Shown: positions 1-7,753 of the stretch, in pieces
How positions within the stretch are numbered: the stretch's first letter is position 1
Layout of the letters: each line of letters starts with the position of its first letter
Source of the DNA: an uncultured delta proteobacterium
GTDB taxonomy: Bacteria > Myxococcota_A > Polyangia > Polyangiales > Polyangiaceae
Assembly: GCA_903892415.1 (NCBI GenBank)
Contig: CAITIQ010000579.1
Location: 1 to 38,101 of the forward strand
DNA: 38,101 nt
Direction of reading: 5' to 3'
The notes under the pieces: model-generated
The model's input: only the letters and a program-made list of their open reading frames with translations
Told to the model about the DNA's origin: nothing
Databases searched by the model: none
Program-made: the position numbers and the translations under genes

Positions 1-1185
1 AGCGCCAATGCCGATGTAGAGCGGTTTCTTGGATTTGACCGGCAGCGTGACTTCCTTCTCCGCCTCCTCGGTCTCCTTCTCTTGACGAACCACGCGACGA
101 CCGGTGCTGGTGAGCGCGCCCGACGGCGGCGGCGCAGTCACGCGGCGCGGCTGGTTGTCCTTCGCTTCGCGAGCGCGGGATTCACGCTTCTCGGCGACAG
201 CTTGGCGCATGCGTGAGAACAAGCCGCTGGCGCCTTCGGTTGCTTTGCTGAAGGTGGAGCGCGCCTTGGACGAAAGCTCCTTGGCGGCGTTCTTCATCTG
301 CTCGCCGCGCTTGCCGGAAAGCCCAAGTTCAGCGTCGTCGAACTCAGACTCCGAGTCGGACTCGGCGACCGCGGGAGCGGCCTCGACGACTTTGCGCGCA
401 GAGGCTTTGGGCGCCTCGACTTTGGCCATGCTCTTCGGCGGTTGCGACGCCCGCGGTCCGGCGAGCACGGTGTCCGGGCCCTTTTCGTCCTCGAGCTTGA
501 GCGCCGGCTTCTCTTCTTTGGCGTTGGCCGGTGCAGCTGCTCCGCGCGTCGCCTCGAAACGCAACGAAACCACGAGCTGCGGGATGCTGGTCTTCGGGTC
601 GACCTCGACCTTGACGCCGTCGACGAAACCCTCGCGGCGATCGCCTGCGTCGACATCCTCGATCTCGACCTGACGGCCGAGCTTCAGGAACTCGAGCGAC
701 GAGCCAACGCTGGCCGACTTCGAATCAGCGTCGCGAACGCGCGCCTTCATCGGTGAAGCCAAGCCTTCGATGTGGAGCTTGATGCGCGCGTTCTTCGCGA
801 CCTTCGGCTCCTCACGAACCGGCTCATCCTCGAGACCGTCGGAGCAAAGCTTGGCCAGCGCTTCGCGGGTCTCGTCGTCGAGGTCGACGAACTTGAGCCC
901 GAACTCGCCGCCGCGCGACTCTTCATTTGCCCAGGTCACCTCGCCGATGGCGCAGACTTCCCCGTCGGCGGCCTCGAAGCGGCACACGAGCTGATCCCCG
1001 ACGGCGGGCAAATAGGCGGTGCGCAGGCGCATCCCTTCGCCCGAAACATCGACGCTTTCTGCATCGAAGGCCGAGCCTCCGTCAGCACCACCTACTGCGA
1101 CCATCGCCTCGAAATGCACTCGGCGGCCCGAAGCGCCGCGGCGGTCCTTCGATGTTGCTTCCGTTCCAACGCTTCGTCCCGTCAT
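1..1185 (-). CDS. PilZ-domain protein, C-terminus cut by window edge
   Basis: Reading from the ATG at 1185 to the window edge gives 395 codons with no stop, so the 3' end is missing. Residues about 14-105 look like a PilZ domain, the usual c-di-GMP receptor fold: a basic start (DRRGASGRRVHF) and a DVSGEG motif (D46, S48, G51). The arginine motif is R-x4-R rather than the canonical RxxxR, so ligand binding is uncertain. A second module at about 125-205 (RIKLHIEGLASPMKARV) resembles the second domain of other myxobacterial PilZ proteins, from memory. A long Ala/Glu/Ser/Lys-rich linker follows. The last visible residues, KKPLYIGIGA, could begin a membrane helix just beyond the edge. A GAGGAG Shine-Dalgarno lies 6 nt before the ATG. 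The gene is divergent from the one at 1267. The domain call is firm; the pathway is unknown. Confidence 0.8.
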   Translation of the reverse strand, partial: MTGRSVGTEATSKDRRGASGRRVHFEAMVAVGGADGGSAFDAESVDVSGEGMRLRTAYLPAVGDQLVCRFEAADGEVCAIGEVTWANEESRGGEFGLKFVDLDDETREALAKLCSDGLEDEPVREEPKVAKNARIKLHIEGLASPMKARVRDADSKSASVGSSLEFLKLGRQVEIEDVDAGDRREGFVDGVKVEVDPKTSIPQLVVSLRFEATRGAAAPANAKEEKPALKLEDEKGPDTVLAGPRASQPPKSMAKVEAPKASARKVVEAAPAVAESDSESEFDDAELGLSGKRGEQMKNAAKELSSKARSTFSKATEGASGLFSRMRQAVAEKRESRAREAKDNQPRRVTAPPPSGALTSTGRRVVRQEKETEEAEKEVTLPVKSKKPLYIGIGA

Positions 1186-1251
1186 GGGTTTCTCCTCAAG
1201 CCCCCGCTTAGGGAATCACGCCGGGTTGGGCCAAATTTCCCACCAACCTGC

Positions 1252-1266
1252 TACGCTGCGAAGTGC
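1252..1266 (+). promoter_or_regulatory. Putative -10 element for a near-leaderless transcript
   Basis: TACGCT at 1252-1257 lies 9 nt before the ATG at 1267, and no Shine-Dalgarno is present. A TTGGGC at 1226-1231 could be a -35, but the 20-nt spacing is long. The same arrangement recurs at four other gene starts in this window, which is the main reason to list it. Confidence 0.35.
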
Positions 1267-1674
1267 ATGACCGCAAAGGGTGACGGGACCAAACCCACAA
1301 GCCTCACCGCGACCAAACCCGCGGAAACGCCCTCCTCCGACGTGATCGTCGTGGGCGGCCCCTCGGAAGACGGTAAAGGCGTTTCGATCGTTCGGCTGCG
1401 CGAAGACCGCATTGAAGCGGGAGAGCTGCGCGCTCCAGTCGATGGCCAGCCGATCATCGGTGAGCTCGTCAAGCTGACGCCGCGGGCGGATCACGAGCGA
1501 GCTTTTGACGTCGAGGTCCTCGCGCGCGGACCACAGGCGCAAAGGCCGAGCGAAGAGCGCACCCGCGGCAAAGGCCCGGCCAAGATCAGCACAGACGCTT
1601 ACCGCTCTGGCTGGGAGCAAATCTTCGGCACCTCGGAGGCGGCTGCGCCGGAAGGCAAAAACCGACTCAACTAA
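1267..1674 (+). CDS. Small conserved-looking hypothetical protein upstream of mfd
   Basis: This 135-residue protein is not one I can assign. It begins with a Thr/Lys/Pro-rich segment of about 25 residues. A short beta-rich core follows at about 26-85 (SSDVIVVGGPSEDGKGVSI, then GQPIIGELVKLTPRADHERAFDVEVL). The tail is basic and polar (SEERTRGKGPAKISTDAYRSGWEQIFG). No signal peptide, membrane helix or catalytic motif is visible. The ATG at 1267 is preferred over upstream in-frame starts because those would run into the divergent PilZ gene. It lies 61 nt before mfd on the same strand and may be co-transcribed with it. A frame opposite it on the minus strand is judged a shadow. Confidence 0.65.
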   Translation: MTAKGDGTKPTSLTATKPAETPSSDVIVVGGPSEDGKGVSIVRLREDRIEAGELRAPVDGQPIIGELVKLTPRADHERAFDVEVLARGPQAQRPSEERTRGKGPAKISTDAYRSGWEQIFGTSEAAAPEGKNRLN

Positions 1675-1735
1675 GGAGAAACGCCTCGACCCTTCGGATG
1701 CCGGCTCGGCATGATCGACCTGCGAAAACCCTGAC

Positions 1736-4700
1736 GTGAACGACGAATCGACGAACGCTACGCTAGAAGACGCGGTTGGTGACCTGCACGCGCTGCTGAA
1801 GGATCAGCGGCTCGCGGCCTACGAGACGTACGAGGCACCACGCGAGGCTGTTACGCCCGAGGAGCTGGTCGCTCGCGTGGGCCCGACCACCGTGATTGCA
1901 ACCGGGGTTCGCGGCTCGGCTGCGGCGCTGGTGGTGCGCGCGCTCGCGGCGCAAGGCAAGCCGGTCGTGGTGATTGCGCCCAATGCCGATGACGTGGAGA
2001 GCCTCGAGGGCGACGTGCGCTTCTTTCTGCCGGAGGGCGCGGCGGTGAAGAGCTTCTTGCACAACGAGGCCACGCCGTACGCCGACATCAACGCCGATCG
2101 GCGCGCCGCAGAGCTGCGGCTGGCGGTGCTCGATCATCTCGAGCGCCAGGCTCCGCTCGATGCACTGATTCTGACTGCGCCGGCGCTGGTGCGGCTGGTG
2201 CCACCGCCGGCGGTCTTGCGCGAGCATCGCACGCTGGTCCGCACCAACGATGACATCGACCGGGACGCGCTGATTCGCGGGCTCACGGCGGCTGGCTACG
2301 CTCGCGCTCCGGTGGTGGAAGATCCGGGCACCTTCGCGGTCCGCGGCGGCATCATCGACGGCTGGCCCGGCGGGCGCGCGTTGCCGGTGCGCATCGAGTG
2401 CTTCGGGGACGGCGTAATGTCGATCAAGAACTTCGATCCGGAGACCCAGCGCTCAGCCGAGGAGGTCAGCGAGGTTCTTTTCGGCTTGAACCGTGAAGCG
2501 CCGCTGGCCCCGGCCGCAGTACAGCGCGCTCGCGCCCGCGTGGCCGAGCTTTGTGACGCGGTGAACGTACCCTCGGCGAAAGCGCGCGCGCTGATCGAGG
2601 ACGTGACCTCCGGGCGTTCGTTCTTCGGCAGCGACGGCTACACGCCGGCCTTCGTCGACACCGTACCGCTGTTCGAGTTCTTGCCGAGCAACGCGGTCTT
2701 CGTCTTCGTCAACCCGGCTGGCGCCGAGCGGGCGATTGCCGAAGTGCGTGAGGAAGCAAAGCGCGCTCGCGAAGAGCGCGCGCTCGATCCGACCTTCCCG
2801 CTGGAGGCGTTCTTCGCCGAGCCAGCGGCCGTCCGTGGAGCGCTACAGCATAGGCCCAAGCTCGCCTTGCTCGAGTCGGCGGTGGACAACGTGCAGGCCG
2901 TCTCCTTGCCCAGCGATCTGCTCGATTTCCCGCCCGACCTGCCAACGCTTTACACCTTCGATCAAGGCGGCCTCATCGATCGCGTGCGCGAAGCGCAACG
3001 GCGAGGCAAAGATCAGGCGCTCGCGCCGCTCTTGCTCGAGCTCGAGCACTACCAACGCAAAGGTTTCAAGACCACCATCGTCGCGCGCACCGAGACGCAG
3101 CGCGATCGCATCTCCAGCCTGCTCGCGCACAAGGACCGGGATCTCCATCACTCGCTCGAGCTCGTGCGCGGCACGCTTTCACGCGGGTTGGTCGCGCCAA
3201 AGTTGGGGCTCGCCTTCATCACCGAGGACGAGATCTTCGGCACGCGTTCGCGCGTAAAAGCACGCGCCAAACGCAGCGCAAAAGCGGGCAATCCGGCGCG
3301 CGCCTTCCTTGAGGACCTCAAGAGCTTGGCGGTCGGGGATTTCGTCGTGCACGTGGAGCATGGCGTCGGTCGCTACGCCGGGCTGATTCATCAGGCCGTG
3401 GCTGGGCATACGGTGGATCTGATCGTGGTCGAGTACGGCGGCAGCGACAAACTCTACCTGCCCGTCTACCGGCTGAATCAAATCCAGAAGTTCTCGGGCG
3501 GAGAAGGAACGCCGCGGCTGGACAAACTCGGTGGTCAAACCTTCGCTAAAACCAAGGCTCGGGCGCAACGTGAAGTTCGCCAAATGGCCGATGAGTTGCT
3601 GCGGCTCTACGCTGAGCGCAAGAGCGCCGAACGTCCTCCCTTCAGCGCCCCCGACGACAGCTATCGCTCGTTCGAGGCGACCTTCCCGTACGAAGAAACG
3701 AAGGACCAAGCGCGGGCGATCCAAGACGTCGAAGCAGACCTCGAACGGCCCATCCCGATGGACCGGCTCGTGTGCGGAGACGTTGGCTTCGGCAAGACCG
3801 AGGTGGCGATCCGAGCCGCCTTCCGCGCCGCCATGGCGGGTCGGCAGGTCGCCGTGTTATGCCCCACCACCATCCTCGCGCAGCAGCACTTCCTCAACTT
3901 CAGCGCCCGTATGCAGAACCACCCGATCGAGGTACGCGCACTCTCACGCTTCACCAAAAAGGCGGACGAGAGCGAGCTAATGCGGCGCATGAAGGAGGGC
4001 TCGGTGGACGTGGTGGTCGGCACCCACCGTCTGCTATCCAAGGACGTTTTCTGGAAGAAGCTCGGCCTGTTGATCGTCGACGAAGAGCAGCGGTTTGGCG
4101 TGGTTCACAAGGAGCGCATCAAGCAACTGCGCACCAACGTGGACGTGCTTACGCTCACCGCGACGCCCATTCCGCGCACCTTGCAAATGGCCGTATCGGG
4201 GCTGCGCGACATGTCGGTGATCACCACGCCGCCGGTGGATCGCCGAGCCATTCGAACCATCGTTACGCGGGATGATCCGGCCGTGCTGCGTGAGGCTGTG
4301 ACGCGCGAACTGGAGCGCGGTGGGCAGGTCTTCTACGTATACAACCGCGTGGCCGATCTGCACGAGAAGGCCGCGCGTCTAGCGGAGCTGGTCCCGCGCG
4401 CACGCATCGCCGTTGCCCACGGGCAGATGAGCGAGGCCGCGCTCGAAAAGACAATGGTGGACTTCGTCGACGGTCACTACGACATCCTATGCACCACGGC
4501 GATCGTCGAGAGCGGGCTGGATATCCCGCGGGCCAACACCATCATCATCGACCGCGCCGACATGTTCGGGCTTGCCCAGCTGTATCAACTTCGCGGCCGC
4601 GTCGGCCGGGCGCGCGAGCGCGCCTACGCCTACTTGGTGGTACCGCCGGTGGACCGCATGAGCGATGAGGCGCGTTTGCGCGTCTTGGCGATCGAGCAGC

Positions 4701-5335
4701 ACACCGAGCTCGGCAGCGGCTTTCGCGTCGCCTCGTTGGATCTGGAGCTACGCGGCGCGGGCGATCTCTTGGGCTCGTCGCAAAGTGGAACCGCCTCCGC
4801 AGTCGGCTTCGAGCTGTTTTGCACGATGTTGGAAGAGGCCGTGCTCGAGCTGCAAGGCCAGCCCAAGAAGGCCGCGATCGATCCGGAGATCTCGATCGAC
4901 GACGAGGCGCTCTTGCCCGAGGACTACATCGAAGACATCGGCGTGCGACTTTCGCTCTACAAGCGGCTGGCCAGCGCCGAGGGCGACGGCGAGGTGGTCG
5001 AGATCGGCAACGAGATGGAGGAGCGCTTCGGTGCACCGCCGCTCGCCGCCAAGCGTTTTCTCACCTTGATGCGGCTCAAGACCGAGCTGCGGCAAATGCG
5101 CGTGCTCGGCCTCGAGGCGACGAAGAAGAGCGCGACCGCCCACATCTCCGAAGACACGCCACTCGATATCGAGAAGGTGCTCGGGCTCGTGTCGAAGAAG
5201 AACTCGCCCTACAAACTCACGCCCGACATGCGGCTAACCCGTCGCACGCAGCCGAACGAAGACATTCGCAGCGGCCTGGAGTCGGCGGACCGCCTGCTCG
5301 CCGACCTGGCGCTATGTTTGAAGCCGGAAGCGTGA
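1736..5335 (+). CDS. mfd: Transcription-repair coupling factor Mfd
   Basis: Mfd is an ATP-driven DNA translocase. It removes RNA polymerase stalled at lesions and recruits UvrA for nucleotide excision repair. The 1199-residue length is normal for the family. The N-terminal third has the UvrB-like layout. A CarD-like RNA-polymerase-interaction domain begins near residue 530 (VGDFVVHVEHGVGRYAGL). The helicase core follows, with Walker A CGDVGFGKTE near 679, the DEEQ box (VDEEQRFGVVHKERIKQL) near 780 and LTATPIPRTLQMAVSGL just after. The RGRVGR helicase motif is present (LYQLRGRVGRARERAYAYL). The C-terminal TRCF domain is complete. The GTG at 1736 is the first start after an in-frame stop. No clear Shine-Dalgarno is seen. 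The stop overlaps the next gene's start by 4 nt. Confidence 0.97.
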   Translation: MNDESTNATLEDAVGDLHALLKDQRLAAYETYEAPREAVTPEELVARVGPTTVIATGVRGSAAALVVRALAAQGKPVVVIAPNADDVESLEGDVRFFLPEGAAVKSFLHNEATPYADINADRRAAELRLAVLDHLERQAPLDALILTAPALVRLVPPPAVLREHRTLVRTNDDIDRDALIRGLTAAGYARAPVVEDPGTFAVRGGIIDGWPGGRALPVRIECFGDGVMSIKNFDPETQRSAEEVSEVLFGLNREAPLAPAAVQRARARVAELCDAVNVPSAKARALIEDVTSGRSFFGSDGYTPAFVDTVPLFEFLPSNAVFVFVNPAGAERAIAEVREEAKRAREERALDPTFPLEAFFAEPAAVRGALQHRPKLALLESAVDNVQAVSLPSDLLDFPPDLPTLYTFDQGGLIDRVREAQRRGKDQALAPLLLELEHYQRKGFKTTIVARTETQRDRISSLLAHKDRDLHHSLELVRGTLSRGLVAPKLGLAFITEDEIFGTRSRVKARAKRSAKAGNPARAFLEDLKSLAVGDFVVHVEHGVGRYAGLIHQAVAGHTVDLIVVEYGGSDKLYLPVYRLNQIQKFSGGEGTPRLDKLGGQTFAKTKARAQREVRQMADELLRLYAERKSAERPPFSAPDDSYRSFEATFPYEETKDQARAIQDVEADLERPIPMDRLVCGDVGFGKTEVAIRAAFRAAMAGRQVAVLCPTTILAQQHFLNFSARMQNHPIEVRALSRFTKKADESELMRRMKEGSVDVVVGTHRLLSKDVFWKKLGLLIVDEEQRFGVVHKERIKQLRTNVDVLTLTATPIPRTLQMAVSGLRDMSVITTPPVDRRAIRTIVTRDDPAVLREAVTRELERGGQVFYVYNRVADLHEKAARLAELVPRARIAVAHGQMSEAALEKTMVDFVDGHYDILCTTAIVESGLDIPRANTIIIDRADMFGLAQLYQLRGRVGRARERAYAYLVVPPVDRMSDEARLRVLAIEQHTELGSGFRVASLDLELRGAGDLLGSSQSGTASAVGFELFCTMLEEAVLELQGQPKKAAIDPEISIDDEALLPEDYIEDIGVRLSLYKRLASAEGDGEVVEIGNEMEERFGAPPLAAKRFLTLMRLKTELRQMRVLGLEATKKSATAHISEDTPLDIEKVLGLVSKKNSPYKLTPDMRLTRRTQPNEDIRSGLESADRLLADLALCLKPEA

Positions 5336-6369
5336 GCGAAGGGCGTAGCTTGTTGGCGAGCTTGACGCTCTTGCTCTCGCTCGCCGCTTGCGACGAGCCG
5401 ACGCCCCAGGCGAGCAGTAGCGCTGCGACGAGACCGCGCAATGCGCCCGCGCGGACAACCGCGCAGACCCCTGCGGATTCGGCTCGTCCAACCACGAGCA
5501 GCTCCGCCGGCTCGACTGCTACCACCAACACGAGCGGCTCCGCCGCCCCGAGTGCCAGCGCTAGCTCGCCCGCTGCAGCCCTCAGCGCGAGTACCAGCAC
5601 CAGCTCCGCAGACAAGCCCACCAAGCGACCGAACCGACGCGGCGTGTGGCTCTGGGAGTTCGACAAACGTGGCCCGAGCGCCGAGAAGTCGGCGGAGATT
5701 TTAGCGGCAGCCGGGGTCTCACGGGTGTTCATCAAAGGGACCAACGGCGCTCCCTCCAAACGGTGGGCCGAGAACGCCAGCCGCGAGAACCTCAAGCTCT
5801 TCACTGACCGTGGCATCGAGGTTTGGCTGTTTGGCTACTTCTACTCGCCGGACATTCCGGACCAAGACGGGAGGACCTGGGGCTCGCTCGAGGAGCAGGT
5901 CAAAGCCATGGTGGAGGTGGCGAACGTGCCTGAAGTAACCGGCGTGATCGTCGACGCAGAGGTCGAGTTCAAAGACCGTCCCAAGGAAGCCGCTTCGCTG
6001 TGCACCGCGTTGCGCAAGAAGCTGCCGCAGAAGAAGCTCGGTTACACCACGTTTGGTTGGCTCAAGCCCAACAAGACCTTCCCTTACGCCGCGTTCGACA
6101 AGCACTGTAGGGACGCGTTCCTGCCGCAGGTTTACTACGCCTTCGGCTGGCCAGGCGGCGTGCGCGCGAGCATGGAACGCCTCGAGCAGGACCGCAGCGC
6201 GATGAAGCTGAACGCCCCGATGTGGCCGGTGCAAAGCAACGAGAAAGACCCTTCGGTCGAGGACCTCGAGCTCTTCTTCAAGCTCGCAGGACCGGACGCC
6301 AGCGTCTTTTACCTGCACCACGAGGGCACGCCGCAAACCAAGAAGCTTAGCCGTCTCAGCTTTCGCTGA
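5332..6369 (+). CDS. Lipoprotein with TIM-barrel glycoside-hydrolase-like domain
   Basis: The GTG at 5332 overlaps the mfd stop as GTGA, suggesting translational coupling. From it the protein has 345 residues and an ideal lipoprotein signal, SLLASLTLLLSLAAC, with Cys20. An alternative ATG at 5314 adds six residues. A Ser/Thr/Ala-rich linker (about 21-95) precedes a compact domain at about 103-345 that starts RRGVWLWEFDKRG. Strand-like segments (SRVFIKGTNG, IEVWLFGYFYSPD, VTGVIVDAEVEF, LGYTTFGW, FLPQVYYAFGW) fit a beta/alpha barrel. D208, E210 and E212 sit where barrel hydrolases often carry catalytic acids. The likely place is an outer or inner membrane surface. The substrate is unknown, and the hydrolase role is inference from fold pattern only. 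Confidence 0.75.
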   Translation: MSEGRSLLASLTLLLSLAACDEPTPQASSSAATRPRNAPARTTAQTPADSARPTTSSSAGSTATTNTSGSAAPSASASSPAAALSASTSTSSADKPTKRPNRRGVWLWEFDKRGPSAEKSAEILAAAGVSRVFIKGTNGAPSKRWAENASRENLKLFTDRGIEVWLFGYFYSPDIPDQDGRTWGSLEEQVKAMVEVANVPEVTGVIVDAEVEFKDRPKEAASLCTALRKKLPQKKLGYTTFGWLKPNKTFPYAAFDKHCRDAFLPQVYYAFGWPGGVRASMERLEQDRSAMKLNAPMWPVQSNEKDPSVEDLELFFKLAGPDASVFYLHHEGTPQTKKLSRLSFR

Positions 6370-6387
6370 GACTCTCGTAGGACGGTC

Positions 6388-6423
6388 TTTGGCGCGAGAC
6401 TGGGAGGCGTTAGCCTGCGGCCG
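6388..6423 (+). promoter_or_regulatory. Putative sigma-70-type promoter, leaderless
   Basis: TTTGGC (6388-6393) and TAGCCT (6411-6416) are separated by 17 nt. The hexamer ends 7 nt before the GTG at 6424, so transcription would begin at or next to the start codon. No Shine-Dalgarno is present. Confidence 0.45.
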
Positions 6424-7113
6424 GTGAGCCGCGTGCTGCGCTGGATCGTACTGCTCGTCGTGGTCGCGATGCCGAACCTCGCCTGGGGGCACGGGGTCGC
6501 CGACGGCGATGCTGCTTTCATCCAAGAGAGCTCAGGCCGGTTGATAGGCCCGTTCATCTATCTTGGAGCCAAGCACATGGTCACCGGCTACGACCATCTG
6601 CTGTTTCTGTTCGGCGTTATCTTCTTTCTAAGGCGCATGAAAGACGTGGCGCTCTACGTCACGCTGTTCGCGGCGGGCCACTCGGCCACGTTGCTGTTCG
6701 GCGTCGTGCGCGAGATCAGCGCCAACAGTCATTTGGTCGATGCCGTGATCGGCCTCTCGGTGGTTTACAAAGCGCTCGACAATCTCGGCAGCTTGCAGAA
6801 GTGGCTTGGCTTTCAACCGAGCACCAAAGCCGCGACCCTGGTCTTTGGTTTGTGTCATGGCTTTGGGCTGGCCACCAAGCTGCTCGACTTCCAGCTGGAC
6901 TCGGCCGGGCTGCTGACGAACCTCGTTTCCTTCAATCTCGGCGTCGAACTCGGGCAGCTTCTCGCGCTCTATCTGATCTTGTTGGGCATGAATGTTTGGC
7001 GCAGCCGCGAGAGCTTCGCCAGCCAGGCCAAAGGCGCAAACTGGCTGCTGCTCATGGCCGGCCTCGTGCTCACCGCCATGCAGTTGCACGGCTACTGGAC
7101 CGAGGCGGGTTGA
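6424..7113 (+). CDS. HupE/UreJ-like integral membrane protein
   Basis: This 229-residue membrane protein has an N-terminal signal (VLRWIVLLVVVAMPNLAWG) and then His-containing HGVADGD. Five or six hydrophobic helices follow. Family-type motifs are visible: MVTGYDHLLFLFGVIFF, AAGHSATLL, LVFGLCHGFGLATKLL and VSFNLGVELGQLLALYL. They match the HupE/UreJ_2 family, relatives of nickel permease-like accessory proteins of hydrogenase and urease. No hydrogenase or urease gene lies in the window, so the metal or substrate is unknown. The GTG start at 6424 has no Shine-Dalgarno. The gene is followed after 9 nt by a membrane-anchored protein, a pairing that I recall from other proteobacteria. Confidence 0.85.
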   Translation: MSRVLRWIVLLVVVAMPNLAWGHGVADGDAAFIQESSGRLIGPFIYLGAKHMVTGYDHLLFLFGVIFFLRRMKDVALYVTLFAAGHSATLLFGVVREISANSHLVDAVIGLSVVYKALDNLGSLQKWLGFQPSTKAATLVFGLCHGFGLATKLLDFQLDSAGLLTNLVSFNLGVELGQLLALYLILLGMNVWRSRESFASQAKGANWLLLMAGLVLTAMQLHGYWTEAG

Positions 7114-7122
7114 GGAGCAAGC

Positions 7123-7707
7123 ATGTCCAAACCTATTGAAACGAGCAGCGTTGCTCCGACCGACTCGCCCGAGCGGGAGGCGTTGCCGCAAGCCAACCGG
7201 CGCAGCCTCTCCTTCGCGGCGGCGCTCTTGTTGTTCCTTACGTTGGCCGCCGTGTTACCCGCAGAGTACGCGTTCGATCCAACGGGCCTCGGCCGGTTGC
7301 TCGGGCTCACCCCGATGGGCGAGCTGAAGCAAAAGCTCGCACGGGCTGCAGAGGAGGAGGCCAAGCTCGCCTTCGATGGGCCGTCGAAAGAGCGCACCGA
7401 CACCACCACCATCCGCGTTCCGCCCACGGGCTCGGTCGAGGTGAAGCTCGCCATGAGCAAGGGAGCAAAGGCCAACTTCGAGTGGACGGCCGAGGGCGGT
7501 ACCGTCAGCTTCGAGACGCACGTGGACAAGCGCCGCGGCGGCTATCACAGCTACGGCAAAGGCGAGAACCAAAGCTCCGACAAGGGCCGCATCGTTGCGG
7601 TCTTCAACGGCTACCACGGCTGGTACTTCAAGAATGACGGTCCGAGCGAAGTGGTCATCACCTTGCAAACCTCCGGGGACTACCGCGAAGTGAAGCGGAT
7701 GCAGTGA
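7123..7707 (+). CDS. Membrane-anchored periplasmic protein paired with HupE-like gene
   Basis: This 194-residue protein has a cytoplasmic N-terminus of about 27 residues, one membrane helix (LSFAAALLLFLTLAAVLP, about 29-46) and a soluble domain outside the membrane. Residues 60-80 are a charged helical stretch. Residues 90-194 look beta-rich (TTTIRVPPTGSVEVKLAM, FEWTAEGGTVSFETHVD, GYHGWYFKNDGPSEVVITL), rather like a small jelly-roll or cupredoxin-like sandwich without an obvious metal site. A GAGGAG Shine-Dalgarno stands before the ATG. It starts 9 nt after the HupE-like gene, so the two are surely one transcript. Similar proteins beside HupE genes are usually named transmembrane anchor protein. 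The function is unknown. Confidence 0.75.
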   Translation: MSKPIETSSVAPTDSPEREALPQANRRSLSFAAALLLFLTLAAVLPAEYAFDPTGLGRLLGLTPMGELKQKLARAAEEEAKLAFDGPSKERTDTTTIRVPPTGSVEVKLAMSKGAKANFEWTAEGGTVSFETHVDKRRGGYHSYGKGENQSSDKGRIVAVFNGYHGWYFKNDGPSEVVITLQTSGDYREVKRMQ

Positions 7708-7740
7708 GGTCCGTTGGCTCTTTCGCCGCGCAGTCGGTGG

Positions 7741-7753
7741 TAGGCTCGCGTCC
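7741..7753 (+). promoter_or_regulatory. Putative -10 element for a leaderless kinase transcript
   Basis: TAGGCT at 7741-7746 ends 7 nt before the GTG at 7754, and there is no Shine-Dalgarno. The nearest -35-like sequence, TTGGCT at 7714-7719, is 21 nt upstream, which is longer than ideal. Confidence 0.3.

Noticed and set aside
3179..3724. Open frame antisense to mfd
   Set aside because: mfd is certain here by motifs, and the antisense product has no recognisable feature.
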